NCBI GenBank assembly: GCA_019787685.1
Contig: JAHNUO010000015.1
Span: forward strand, 496,001 to 560,000
DNA length: 64,000 nt
Source: Chiua virens
Taxonomy: Eukaryota; Basidiomycota; Agaricomycetes; Boletales; Boletaceae
Reading direction: 5' to 3'
The notes beneath the pieces are model-generated. The model made no database searches. It worked only from the letters and a program-made list of their open reading frames with translations, and had not been told where the DNA came from. This document shows positions 42,707 to 54,488 of the stretch, piece after piece. Position numbers and translations under genes: made by a program. How positions within the stretch are numbered: the stretch's first letter is position 1; every line of letters begins with the position of its first letter.

Positions 42707-44307
42707 ATGTCTAGGTCTCCCCAAGACGTATATGCGAGATATCTATTGTCTTCACGCGGTTATCCTCTCTGGGTCCCCGAACCAAGTCACGACCTCTTGG
42801 TACGTCGACCGGATGGCCTTCGAATTGGTGATGTTGGCGTCGTTGTTCCGGAAGATGGTGGCTTCGAGGTCTTTTTCAACATATGTTTACCCCGCGAACA
42901 TCCATTTCATCGAGCCACTGGTGTTCCAGACAACTTCAGACAACTTCAGCTGGGTGATCAAGATACCAGGATCATTCCCAATTTGGAACAACCTGGTCGC
43001 ATCATTTCAAGCTCTTCCGTGACAAGAACCAGGACAATCAAGCTGTCGAGTGATGGTTCGAGGTGAGTAAATGAACCATTGGACATGAATTGAATGGATG
43101 AATACTACTCCACTCTTATCAGCGCCCAGTCGGGTGGATTGAGCTACGAATTCGATCCTCTCATCCACTGGAGGCGCTCTCCTCATTCTTCCTGAAGGTG
43201 CGACACGCTATGAGCTCCGAAATCGTCATCTCTTTTTCAGCGAGGCTACCAAACATGGTATTGGTTGGTATCGCTTTGCCGAAGAAAATCTCGGCCGGAT
43301 GATCAGTCATGACTCGCTATATCTCATTACCGGCTTCTATAAAACGCGCTCCTGGTCCCTTGCAGCATTCGAGAACGATGCAGGCAGTGGAGAATTTTCT
43401 GCGCAGTTCAAGATGACAGAAGTTGGAGGAGGCAACGTCGCAGGAACATATACTTGGGAGACCACACGTTCCTTGGACTGGCGTGTCGGGCCTATAGAAA
43501 ACTACGGGATCGATATCCCCAACCAGTCCGTGTTTATTCGCGGGTTCAAAATAGCATTGCGGAGGGACGTTTTGGGCAAAAGGCGTGTCGATGTGAAGGT
43601 GGGTGCCCCAAACGTTGATTCAAACGAAGAGACGTTCTCCGATGCTTCCAAACATGGCTCCTGGAAACCAAGCTTCTGGAGAGGATTGTCCGGAGATAGT
43701 CGCCGAACTGGAGCGGGCATGCAAGATGAGGTGTCTGCCAGCTCAAGCACAGTGGAAGTTGGTGACAATCCACAAAGTGGTGCACCAGACGATGCAGACA
43801 AGCATGTAGTCGTTGAATACGTGCCAGAATCGGCGCAGGTTTGTGGCCCATCACAAATGCTACAATGTTAATATTATCGTGTTTCTGATATAACAATGGC
43901 CAGATTTTCCATCCCTCCGATGTCATGAATCGATATCTATTGGAAAAGGTTAGCTCCATGCGCGATATACTACTTTTTACTAAGTTGCTGTTAGGACCCT
44001 TCGGCAAATATAGCAATTACCCATGACGATGACTGGATTGTGCTCTTCAAAAAGGTGTCGAGTGTTTGGTGTTGATCACATGTTTAGATCTACTACACTG
44101 AATTCTAGCAACAGTTGAAGCCGGAGGACTTTGTACAAGCAAACTCTTCCCGAGTGGAGGCGATTGTATCCAGTAATTTGCACGTAGTCTCACAGGAAGG
44201 TGTGTATTGTATGATAATGTAATTAAAACCACTCAGATCCGTAAATTTCAGGTGTTGTATCTTTCCAGAGAAAAAGGTTCGCATTTTTTCGTATATTGCT
44301 TGACTAG
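42707..44307 (+). CDS. Agaricomycete-type family of unknown function, copy 1
   Basis: Exon 1 encodes MSRSPQDVYARYLLSSRGYP, GLRIGDVGVVVPEDGGF and CLPREHPFHRATGVPDNF. Exon 2 encodes SHDSLYLITGFYKTRSWSLA, GTYTWETTRSLDWRVGP and PNQSVFIRGFKIALRRD. Small exons follow: IFHPSDVMNRYLLEK, NIAITHDDDWIVLF, LKPEDFVQ and GVVSFQRKR. The GF-K-RSW-LA and NQ-VFIRGFK blocks recur in large Agaricomycete gene families whose function is not known to me; they look globular and intracellular. A one-base surplus near 43156-43162 breaks exon 2 between YEFD and GGALLILPEG; copy 2 shows the intact form. The end at 44307 is the least certain part. Confidence 0.6.
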
Positions 44308-45851
44308 AGAGCCAAGTAACCATATAGAATTAGTGATGCAGATATCGGTGGCATAGAAAAAGTCACTGGCACCGCCCGTAAACAAGAACACTGTTCATTA
44401 TCTAATCATTTGCTAACTGAGAGATGCTACCAGTGAAAGGACACCGCCGTACCACCCTTAATAACTATTTACAAGGGAGATATAAAGATAACCCCAAACA
44501 TCGGCTGAGTTTTGCATACCGTGCGTCCTAGAAGTTTGATCACCATTTCTATGACCCACGTTCCTGTATAGTAAACGAGGTCGAGTTCGGTCATGGAACT
44601 GGACGTTCTCGTTCCGCGGCGATGGAAATTGCTTCCTAGTCTGAGTTGGTGATTTCTCTGAGGCGTGTTGGAGTAGCCAGCCCCAGTTTGGTGCTATGGA
44701 TACCGAACATTGATTCACAGTTGGGATCAAGTTGTAAAGCAATACAGACGGACAGGCGACAGTATGGGAGAACAGCCATGAAGACATGACCAATAAATGC
44801 AGTGTCGCGAGGAGCCATTCAAAGGGTCGATAGGTGGACCTTCGACCAATGTTAGGCTCTAGCTCATCAACTTGAAAGCGGCAGACCGTGATCCTAGCAA
44901 AATTTTAGACTGGTGACCAAACGCCGGTTCTGGTAAGTGTGGAACCCAGGCTCAGGCATGATGCACCACTGGAATTGAACACCGTTGACCACAATATCGG
45001 TTCCACGTCGAAAGACCGCTTTTAGTGGAGAAATCCGTGCATCTCGACAGCAAAGACAAATAAGATCACTCACCAATGGTTGTTTGAACGCCGATCATTA
45101 TGATTCATCAAAACGTTTTGAACCTGCAGCCTCGTCGGCTGGCAAATTTTTCATTTCCCTCATAGGCCGGAAAAGGTGTGCAATGAGTTCCTAAACTCAT
45201 AATTGTATGTTTATGACCGTCGGATCCAGACGGTAACAGTATCAGAAAAAGTTCATCTACAGGTGAATATCATCAGTGACGCTCCGTATTGTCCAAAATA
45301 GGACGAAGACAGTGGATGCAGAGTCATGCAACTTGGGTTGCGAGATTCAAATTGAAATTGAATTATTGGAGCCTCCCCTGGAATCTGGATCGGAGGCCTC
45401 GAGGTTGAGCTGAGGTTAGAACGTGAGCCGCATGCCTCTGAATCTTTTACACATTTAGACTCCGCGCTGAGTGCCACCACCCTTGAAGTTTGAAGCTTCG
45501 ATGCGTTGAAGTCTTCAATCGTTCTACGAACGTCGCAAGTACCATCGTGACGAGTGCAACGCTATCTTCATTCAAAAATTCGTGACCAATCATTTCAGTT
45601 GTCTTGAAATCTTTGAAAGTCGAATGTTGAGGCATTAAAGAACCAGTGACAGCCTGGCACAAAGCACCAGTCAAACGTGTACACATTCATTGAGACGCCG
45701 TGATGAAAACACGCAAAACAGAAGTCGCACACCAATTTGGTTATTACTCAGTCATACTACGGGGAACAATGGAGCATGCAGAAGGTATTGTTTTATTATT
45801 TTTAATGGTTATTTTTAAATTTAAATTTACTCCATCAACCATCGATTCTGA
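44308..45851. other. Interval with a possible minus-strand gene
   Basis: On the minus strand, pieces such as MIGHEFLNEDSVALVTMVL (about 45580), MSLGTHCTPFPAYEGNEKF (about 45190) and TDIVVNGVQFQWCIMPEPGF (about 44960) read like exons of one protein, with GT..AG sites between some of them. I could not assemble a full frame or recognise a family. Confidence 0.3.
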
Positions 45852-47344
45852 GTGGTTAGCCAGGCAGCGCCCTATCACACCGTGATGGGCGGGCTTATTA
45901 CGCTCATTGCTGGAGTAATACAAGCGTCCGCATGTTTGGTTTCTCCAAAAGATTTTGGAGTCCTTATACCGTCTACTTTTTATTCCAACCCCCCCTTCCG
46001 CACTCGACTACGTTCGATGGCTACAACTTCTATCCCACTCAAAAAGTCTTCCTTCTCGTTTGATATATCTGGCGTATCGGGCTTCTTCGGTGGAGACGAA
46101 GCCATCTCGGCCATGGCTACCGTTCATGTTTACAGCGGCCGGCGGTTTTTAGGCTGGTACAATACCCCAGGATCGTACGAAATCGCGAAGTGTTACGGTC
46201 GCATCCCCAAATCAGCATTCTTCAGGGGTCTCTTTCCAGGTATCCGCACCGAGCCCGCTGAACTATTCGAGTTCGATGGCCAGAAGGGTCAAGGATTTCG
46301 GGGGGTCAAGTCCGGGACGGTCATGGATAGAACTGGCCATTTGGCTTCCATCTTATGAAGGAATGTGCTTCTATTAATGGCAAGCCGATATCGGGGAGGC
46401 CAGCAACAAAAATCGAAGTTACCATTGCCAAACTCAACACCATCCCTGAATCCGCAGTGTATCCAAAGCGCATCCTTGACTACTTCACCATTCTTGCCAT
46501 TTTCCCCATCTTGTCCAGTCTTGCAACCTGCATTGTGTGCGGTGTGTACGAGGACTGGTTTTCGTTTTCATTGATCCTGTTGGGTATACTCAGCAATGGT
46601 ATATCTTGCTTCGTCATCGGCTCAGGCCAGTTGTGCTTCACCCATCCCACACCTGCAGCTGGATCTCCACCCGGTGATGGTATACTCGGTTCTGGAGCGG
46701 AGTTCGTCGTATTACAAGGAGAGGAGGGTGCCGTTAACTCTATTACTCGTGGCAAGTTCTCCATCAAATTTTCCAATGAGAACTATGAACAATGGATTGG
46801 TTGTTGCTCCATCCTCCTCACGATCCAGCTCGTAGCACAGTTGTTCCTCGTTCCTCAGGGAACGCTATTCGGTCAACTCATGTTTATTTCTTCTCTTGGG
46901 GTCTCTTGGTTCTACAACATGCTTTTGTCCATATCCGACAGAGAGCAGATCCAGCGACGAATCCTAGTTCAAGAAATACTCGGAAAGCCACCGTTGACCA
47001 AGTACACCCTGACCACATACACTGCTGCGGTGATATTCATGCTCCTTATTCTCCGACACAAGGACCCAAGGAAGATGCTAGACGTATTCATACCCAACGA
47101 AACGAAAGTCTGGAATAGGTGGAAAGATACCGTTTCGGAGCGGCTCTTGCAGGGAGAGGCACTTCATTTCGTGGAATCGGACTGGGAATTGAATGAGTAT
47201 ACTGCTGATGAGCAGAAGTTGCTTGGAAAACTTTACGGTGATGCGCGGGCGGCCTATGACGGTTCGCGTGCGCCGCTGTCCCAGGATGACATGCTAGAAA
47301 ACCGTTCAAACATTATGATTACACGGGCTATTACTTCTTATTGA
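45852..47344 (+). CDS. Multi-pass membrane protein of unknown function (basidiomycete family)
   Basis: Two adjoining frames form one protein. The first (45852-46358) has PLKKSSFSFDISGVSGFFGG and KSGTVMDRTGHLASIL; the second (46355-47344) continues with a TM segment (YFTILAIFPILSSLATCIVC), a second (FSFSLILLGILSNGISCFVI), a loop with HPTPAAGSPPGDGILG and VVLQGEEGAVNSITRGKFS, two more TM segments (ILLTIQLVAQLFLVPQGTL, LMFISSLGVSWFYNMLL), another near TYTAAVIFMLLILRHKDPR, and an acidic C-terminus. The GEEGAVN-ITRG block and the PQGTLFGQLMF block belong to a conserved basidiomycete family I know only as hypothetical. The frames overlap by 4 bp at 46355, so a one-base slip is likely. The start may be earlier or at 45885. 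Confidence 0.55.
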
Positions 47345-47948
47345 ACTTTGGGTTTGCATTTCACACAATACCTGGATCGTATTCCCAATAGCCTGAGGTT
47401 ATTAACGTTGACCAAAAAGCATTTATTGCGCTTTTGCTGTATCATAGCCACCGAACTGTTACTGTATGTTCCGAACGATCCGACTACTCGGATACCTCCA
47501 TAGGGACTAATGATTTTCAGTTCGTGTTCGAGTGTAGAACTTCAAGCTACCTGTCTTTATCAAAACGCCAGTGTTATGGCGACAGGTTCTATGATACTTA
47601 CTCGCCATCCTTTACCAGTGCATAATGTACTGCAAGCTCAGCGCTCAGCGCTCAGCCTCTTGACTCAGATTTGAGCTTGGAGGCTGGGTGCGTGGGTTCC
47701 TTCCAGTACATACTCAAGCAAACCTCAACTCGACATGACGCTCGCAGCTCCTGGCAACACTCAGGCACATGTGCGTGTTGTCTAACCTTAATACGAACGA
47801 GGCGATGCTCGGCATATGTAAACTTGAGCATCTCTCCTTCAGGCTACACCCGGTTCAACCGAAGAAGAGATATCTGAAGTTATTCCCACCGCATCTCCGA
47901 GTCAAAATCCATTTCAACCATCGATCCACCATTAGACGATAACGCATC
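47345..47948. other. Intergenic
   Basis: No gene seen. A short repeat of CAGCGCT near 47640 is the only feature. It should include the promoter of family copy 2. Confidence 0.4.
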
Positions 47949-49984
47949 ATGTCCAGATCTCCACAGGACGTATATGCGAGACATTTGTTGTCTTCGCGCG
48001 GCTATCCACTCTGGATCCCCGAGCCAAGTCACGAGCTGCTGATATATCGGAAGGATGGCCTAAGAATCGGTGATGTTGGCGTTGTCGTTCCAGAAGATGG
48101 CGGCTTCGAAGTCTTTTTCAACATTTGTTTGCCTCGCGAACATCCATTTCATCGAGCTACCGGTGTTCCAGACAACTTCAAACACGTCCAGCTGGGTGAT
48201 CAAGACACCAGGATCATTCCCAACGTAGAACAGCCTGGTCGGATCATTTCGAGTTCTTCAGTAACGAGAATCAGAACAGTCAATCCGCCAAGTGAGACTC
48301 CGAGGTGAGTTGATGAACCACCGCGACTGAATAAGAACTGACTTCAGGTTGATGATATCGATACCTGTACCTGTCAGCGTTCATTCGGGTGGATGCAAGT
48401 TGGGCTACGAATTTGATCTATCATCTAGCGGAGGTGCCCTCCTCATTCTCCCAGAAGGCGCGACACGTCATGAACTCCGAAATCGCCAACTCTTTTTCAA
48501 CGAGGCAACCAAGCATGGGATTGAGTGGTATCGTTTTGCTGAGGAAAACCTGGGCCGGATGATCAGCCATGACTCGCTTTACCTGATCACTGGCTTTCAT
48601 AAAACGCTATCGTGGGGACTTGCAGCATACGAGAATGATTCAGGCGGCGGGGAATTTTCCGCTCAATTCAAGATGACACAGGTCGGAGGAGAAGATATCG
48701 CAGGTACATATACTTGGGAGACCACGCGTTCTCTGGATTGGCGTGTCGGACCCATTGAAAACTATGGGATTCGGATACCCAACCAATCCGTGTTCATCCG
48801 CGGGTTCAAGATCGCATTGCGGACGGACGTTCTGGGTAAAAGACGAGTCGAGGTCAAGGTAGGTTCTCCAAATGTTGATTCAAACGAAGAGAAGTTCTTC
48901 GATGTTTCCAAACGTGGCTCCTGGATTTCAAGGGTCTGGAAGAGCTTACCTAGAGGCGGTCGTCCCACCGGAACAGACATGCAGGATGCTGCGTCTGCTG
49001 GCTCGAGCACGGGGAAACTTAGTGACCCACCAAGTGGTGCACCAAACGATGAGGGGAAACATGTAGTCGTTGAATACGTGCCGGAATCAGTACAGGTTCG
49101 TGATCTCTGCTTCAGTCTCTTCAGATCGATGAGTTCGTGTGTTCTGATGTACTTGCTAAGCAGATGTTCCACCCCTCCGACATCATCAATCAATATCTAT
49201 TAAATGAGGTTGGTTCCGCGCACAAAATAATATGTTTCGCCTCAGTTGTAAGTAGGAACCTTCCGCAAATATAGCGATTACCCATGACGACGACTGGATC
49301 ACACTCCTCGAAAAGGTACATACTTATCGACTAACTTACATTGTCCACGCATTGGATTTGATATACCATTGTTTAGGGGAAACTGAAACCTGAGGACTTC
49401 GTGCAGGTAGATCCCTCTGGAGTCAGGGAAATTTTATGCAACAATTTTCATATATTTTCAGAGGACGGTGGGTACTTGTTACGATGGTATTGAAATTACT
49501 CATGACGGCTAGGTGTCGTATCCTTGAAATGTGGGAGGTTAGTGCTTTGAGACAAGAACACTGCGTGAATGGTCACTATTTACCAACTAGTGGTGGAGAA
49601 GCCGCCAGGACAATCTCAGATGGAGGTGAAGCCGATCGAGATCATATGGCCCTGACGATTCCAGACGTGCAGATCATTTCTACGGGCCAAGATGAGAAAC
49701 AACCCGTGGGCGAGGTCCTCGCTACAGACTCGGATATCAGAGAGGAATCGATATCGGACGTCCTTCCAAAGTATGCTTCGGGAGTAACCCAAAGAAGCCA
49801 AAACAAGGGGGATCAACTCGGACTCTATCCGCCTTTAGATACAGAGGCGCCTCCAGAGTATAAGGCGGAGAGTCCGAGTTACACCCAGTCAACAGAAATT
49901 TCGGAGAAGGCACACCCACTGCCCGAGGCATTTCCTGGTAGGTTATCACCTCCCCGACGACTAAAATCCGATAGTGATATGTAG
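47949..49984 (+). CDS. Agaricomycete-type family of unknown function, copy 2
   Basis: Closest relative of copy 1 and apparently intact. Exon 1 starts MSRSPQDVYARHLLSSRGYP; exon 2 (from about 48348) has YEFDLSSSGGALLILPEG, SHDSLYLITGFHKTLSWGLA and PNQSVFIRGFKIALRTD; then MFHPSDIINQYLLNE, NIAITHDDDWITLLEK and LKPEDFVQVDPSG. A further splice chain (donor at 49468, acceptor before 49515, donor near 49538) gives GVVSLKC and then a Pro/Ser/Glu-rich tail containing SDVLPKYASG, LGLYPPLDTEAPPEYKAES and ending KSDSDM at a TAG (49982-49984). A GTAGGT donor near 49939 could instead skip that stop and run into the DUF6699-like frame downstream. Confidence 0.6.
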
Positions 49985-50559
49985 TCGTAGCTCCGACGTC
50001 CGGGTTGAATTGGTTGTTATTGCCGTACAACCTACAAAGGTCAACACCCCTACTACGATTCGATATCATTCTTCCTGTCGACCGGATATGTTATCAAGAC
50101 GATCATGTACGGGAAAAGGTACCAGAAGCAGACCTCGACGCACCAGCATCCAGCGAGGACCATCTCAACAAAATGGTGATCATGTTCGAGCAATGGCCAT
50201 TCAAGTGGACCATCGACGTTACAAATCCAAACGGCATCCGCTGCCGCGACGTCTTCCAGGCGATCTACGATAGCTTCAATCAGCAGCTCACATTAGGCGA
50301 GCTATCACGCGTCCCAGACCGCAGGGCCTGCGATGACGCGTTCGGCCTGCGCACGCGCGTGCTCAGGACGCGGAACGAACGAACATTGGGGTGGAAACGC
50401 GTTGACGTGTTGCTACATCACACCCTCTTTCACGGGCTGACAGTACATCCGAAAGAACAAGGGTGGTCGCTCCATCTGGGTGCACCCCTGCCTGTCTCCG
50501 TCTCCTGTAGGCGCACAGCGTCCGAGTCTCGTCGCTTCTCGCATGAAAGCATCCTTTAG
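49985..50559 (+). CDS. DUF6699-like domain, probably a 3' exon of the preceding gene
   Basis: The frame is open from 49978 to the stop at 50559 and has no ATG before 50173. It contains STPLLRFDIILPVDRICYQD, MVIMFEQWPFKWTIDVTN, GIRCRDVFQAIYDSFNQQ, ERTLGWKRVDVLLHHTLFHG and LTVHPKEQGWSLHLGAPLP, the pattern of DUF6699 proteins common in Agaricomycetes. The domain begins before the first ATG, so an upstream exon must exist. Splicing from 49939 (GTAGGT) to the AG at 49983-49984 joins it in frame to the C-terminal tail of family copy 2, which would make a fusion protein. A separate gene with a small unseen first exon is the alternative. Function of DUF6699 is unknown. Confidence 0.5.
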
Positions 50560-51280
50560 TCTGGAGTTGCCCAGTCTGGAGTTGAAGTCTCTTGAAAAGG
50601 AGGAGTCCTGTCTTGCACCTCCGCGACATTGGTCTTGACGGTCTCCTCCTTAGCGCCTCGCCTCTATCAAAGGCGACGTCGACTGTCGTAACCAGCTCCC
50701 AATCCATTCAATGTCCTTGCAAGGTTGTGATCCTATAGTGCCGACTCCGATACTGTTTGCGTCATGGGTCCGAGTCGTCCGAGGAGGAAGCCGCTTGTGA
50801 GCAGTGTGACAGGGACACAAGTCTCCCGCTCCCTCCCCAGCCCTGTGTCTGTGGCGTTACCTAGACTACAAATCGTGCGGCCCGCCGGGTCAAGACCAAA
50901 CCGCCGTCCTCTGGGTGCGCGTCCCATACCTGGATCACAAAGTTAAGAATCGTACAGATAACTATGTATCCACTCCGCTTTTGTTTTGATTGGTTGGTTC
51001 AAGAGAGATTGAAGTCGGTGGATTGATCGAAAGTCTAGATGCGCGGACTGATGTTGCTGCTCTCGTGTATCACAAAATAACATCATTGTGTTCGAAGATG
51101 ACATTGACGAAAAGAGAAAAAAAGGTGGCACAGATTTGACCTACGCAATATGTAGACTTACAACAAAACAGATACAACGACAACATACACATCTGCATGA
51201 GAATTAACCGAAAACAATGTTCATTAGTAAAAACCAAGACGATTTGCGATCCAAGACATCAACGCGAATTCAAAACAGTG
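50560..51280. other. Intergenic (convergent 3' ends)
   Basis: Between the DUF6699-like exon and the stop of the thioredoxin-fold gene. No gene or repeat recognised. Confidence 0.4.
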
Positions 51281-52257
51281 TTACTTTGTACACTCCGGGA
51301 TCGTGCAAACCACTTTTGGAGCAGGTAGTTGAGCCAGTTTACGGAAAATCTGTGACAAACAACCTCGTCATGAACAAAAATGTGAGAGGTAAGGCAGCAT
51401 ATACCTGAATGAAACACTCCACAGGCTGAAGACCATTTACGGCCCACTTGCCGTCGATGATGACGAACGGTACACCATTGATACCCCGTGCTTTGGCAAG
51501 CTTCGACCGTCTTCTCCACCATGTCTAGACATTCAGTGGAACGCAAAAACGCCCGTGCCTTGAGTCATCACGAATCGGTCTCGAGTGTCAGCGTGGGGAA
51601 TACCGAGAACGTACCTCCTCCTTGCCCATAATACCGACGCTGACAGCAGCATCGACTAGGAAATTTTCGTCGCTAATATTATCCCCTTTCGAAAGACACG
51701 CGTCGAAAATGAGCGCGTTGAATTTCTCCTGCAACTCCTGTCCACCATTCTTGAGCGCTTTCGCGGACAGTCGGTGGGCCTGCGTGGTCACGCAGAGGAT
51801 GCTATCATCAGCACTAGACGAGCCAACGTTTAAACAAATCGTCACAAAATGACTAGAGGGACTCACAGTTTGAGCCCTGCTTTCGCTGCGAATTCATGGG
51901 CCGCCTTGATTTTCATTTCTGCCTGCTCTTTCCCGTACTTTTTGGCGACATAAGCATTGCGATACAATGGTTGATTTGAATCTGCACCGGGAAAAAATGA
52001 CGCATTCAAGATAGTAAAGGGCCGGAATTCCACATCGAAGCGAACAGGGAGATCCCGACAGGCTTCGATTGCGTCTTGCAGATATTTGTCGCACACATAA
52101 CAGAAAGCACAAATCTAGACAAATATAAGCTGTGAGGAAACATTGCATAAGTTGGATATGAAACATGCTATCTTACGTAGTCAGATAGAACAATTATCTT
52201 GATGGGACGGAGAGATTCCGGAGTAGACGACCCAGAAGCCCCGAACTTAGAAGGATA
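51281..52257 (-). CDS. DsbA/FrnE-type thioredoxin-fold oxidoreductase
   Basis: Four exons. The first visible one has FGASGSSTPESLRPIKIIVL then SDY; the second opens with the CxxC-type site ICAFCYVCDKYLQD and continues VEFRPFTILNASFFPGADSN; the third has AHRLSAKALKNGGQELQEKF and FNALIFDACLSKGDNISDEN; the last has VPFVIIDGKWAVNGLQSVE and ends CTIPECTK at 51281. The KxxGVPFFVIDGKxAVSGAQ-like block and the helical insertion are those of the DsbA-like FrnE/2-hydroxychromene-2-carboxylate isomerase group; a thiol-disulfide role is likely. The exon starting at 52257 has an acceptor (TCATAG) and no ATG, so the true start lies further upstream, inside or beyond the 3' end of family copy 3. Confidence 0.7.
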
Positions 52258-52297
52258 CTATGAATCAAGGGTCAGTGAAGATAAAAAAAAGTTTAAC

Positions 52298-54178
52298 TCA
52301 AAACACCAACCTGTGTAAACCTGCAGGCTCACTAGGAAGTAATGAGGATCGAAACAACTAGCAAGACGATCTCTCGTCACATACCTGTCCGCACCGATTG
52401 ATTTCGGGGCACTTGGGTCGACACATCGAAAACTGCTCTCGGACACTACGCTCAAGGGCTGAGGTTGGCAAGGTTGCACAGCATTGTTCTCTCCTTCAAC
52501 GTCATTGTACTCTTTGAGTACACAGACCTGAACTTGATCAGCAGGTTTTGTGGTCCGGGATTCCTCTCCACTCACATCTATGCAGCTGTCCGAACCATTA
52601 CACACGACAATCAGATAAGGGCAGTCGAACCTAAAATATCTAGCAAAAACGTACCTCTTGCTTTGCAAATACGCCACACCTAGGCAATGTCCGTAATCAC
52701 CTCGATACGTAGTAGCTAGAGAGCTTACCCTCCCGTGAGACTATGGTGTAAATTTCGGACACTGCTTTTGTCAGAAGATCGTCTCGCACGAGTCCTTCGG
52801 GCTTGAGTACACTCTGGATCGTACGTCAACGTCTCGAGTAGATCAAAGGAGGCAATGTTTGGACTGACATTATCGAGAATAGAACCCCAAACGTTATCAT
52901 GTGTAATTGCGACTTTGGCGGACGGTTCCTGTAGAAGGAAGTGGAACCCTTGCGATGACCATGACAAAGAAGTCGAACCTTTTGGAGTATATATTGATTG
53001 ATAGGGTCAGAGGGATGAAAAACCTGTCGATCCCTTCAGGACTGTAGGGTCATACACCAAAATGGTCAATCTCCTACCGGCAATATTTCTGGCATCCGCG
53101 AAATCTCAATCTGCACACCCGCATCTTCCTCCTCCTCGTCTTGGTCGACTTCTTCGTTCGAGAGGCCGATAGTCTGGGAAAATCCTCTCCACACGTTTGC
53201 TAACCAAGAGTCACCACCACGATTGGGCCGGACGTTAGGACGACTCGGCTGATAGCTGATCCATCTCTGAGGCACACCTTGCACCGTACTCCGGAGCGCA
53301 ATCTTGAACCCACGGATGAATACAGACTGGTTCGGGATCCCGAGACCATTATATGGACCGACCCGCCAATCGATATTCCGCGTCGTCTCCCATGTATACC
53401 TTCCAACCATGTCCCCGTCGCTACCACCACGACCGCCAATAGGGATGAACCGAGCGGGAAACTCGCTGTCACCTTGTTCGTTTTCGTAACCGGCGAGGCC
53501 CCAAGAACGAGCTTTATGGAAGCCCGTGATGACGTAGATAGAGTCATGACTAATGATCCGACCGAGGTCTCCCTCTGCAAAACGATACCACGTCTCTGCG
53601 TTGCGACATGCCTGCTCGAAGAAAGGTCGAGGGTCCTTTACGTCATGGCTGTCCGCGCCTTCAGGGAGGACGAGAAGTGCACCTTCGTTCGATGAAAATT
53701 TGAATTTGTAACCCGAAGCGCCTGATTGGCCGGTTCTGTTATTGTTCAGGTTGTTCAGCATGAAGGGTTACGCACTATCGCACTGGAGTAGCGAAAAAGA
53801 ACAGACGCACTTCGATGGCAACTCGGAACCGCCAGGGATCCCATCACCGCCCACTTGGGTTACAGATGAGGACGTTAAAACTTGTCCGGCACTATCGGCA
53901 TTTAACACGGTCTTGATGTCGTCGTCATGCAACTCGATGGGGGTAAAACCGTCCGGAACGCCGGTTGCCTTGTGGAAATGATGGTCCTTGGGCAGGCAGA
54001 GGTTGAAGAAAACGTCGAAATTGCCATTGTCCGGAACAACAACGCCAACATCTCCAATTCTGAGTCCTTCGGGTCGATAAGAGAGCAGCTGACTACTTGG
54101 TTCGGGTGTCCACATCGGGTAGCCACGGGAAGATGATACATGTCTTGCGTAAATGTCCTGAGGGGATCTAACGGCCAT
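52298..54178 (-). CDS. Agaricomycete-type family of unknown function, copy 3
   Basis: Minus-strand relative of copies 1 and 2. Exon 1 (54178 to about 53810) has MAVRSPQDIYARHVSSSRGY, GLRIGDVGVVVPDNGNF and HHFHKATGVPDGF. The main exon (53740-53070) has GALLVLPEGADSHDVKDPR, SHDSIYVITGFHKARSWGLA, GRYTWETTRNIDWRVGP, PNQSVFIRGFKIALRS and an acidic tail (EEVDQDEEEEDAGVQ). Later exons have EPSAKVAITHDNVW, EIYTIVSRE and GVAYLQSKR, followed by a tail with NGSDSCIDVSGEESRTT and an end at LHRLVF (52298). More diverged than the other two, and longer at its end. It runs directly into the thioredoxin-fold gene with 40 bp between. Confidence 0.6.
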
Positions 54179-54488
54179 GGTGGGATTGAAGAGAGATAGG
54201 TCGCCTGAGAGAAGAGCTTAAAGGGTCGTTTGGGATGCTGTGACGCTCATGTAACGCAATGTCCTGTCGTAAGCTGGCGCTTGGTAAGTCGAGTTGGTAA
54301 GCCGGAGATATTCAATCAAACAACCGAAAACAAACTGATCGAGCTATCTACCAAGCAATAACCGAGTCTAACGCGATCAAGTCGCATCGATAGGTATGAA
54401 AAAAATAGTCTAACCGCATGTCTGCAGTAACCTGAGTCCATTCAAAATGGAAGCACACCCAAAAGTAGAGGTAGGCAACCAGTCCGAT
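54179..54488. other. Intergenic
   Basis: Spacer between the start of family copy 3 and the 3' end of the alpha-amylase gene. Nothing recognised. Confidence 0.4.

Noticed and set aside
47636..47662. CAGCGCT short repeat as a regulatory site
   Set aside because: Three copies of a 7-8 bp unit are too few to support any function.
50005..50559. Independent DUF6699-like gene starting at 50005
   Set aside because: That position is a TTG, not an ATG; the domain needs an upstream exon.
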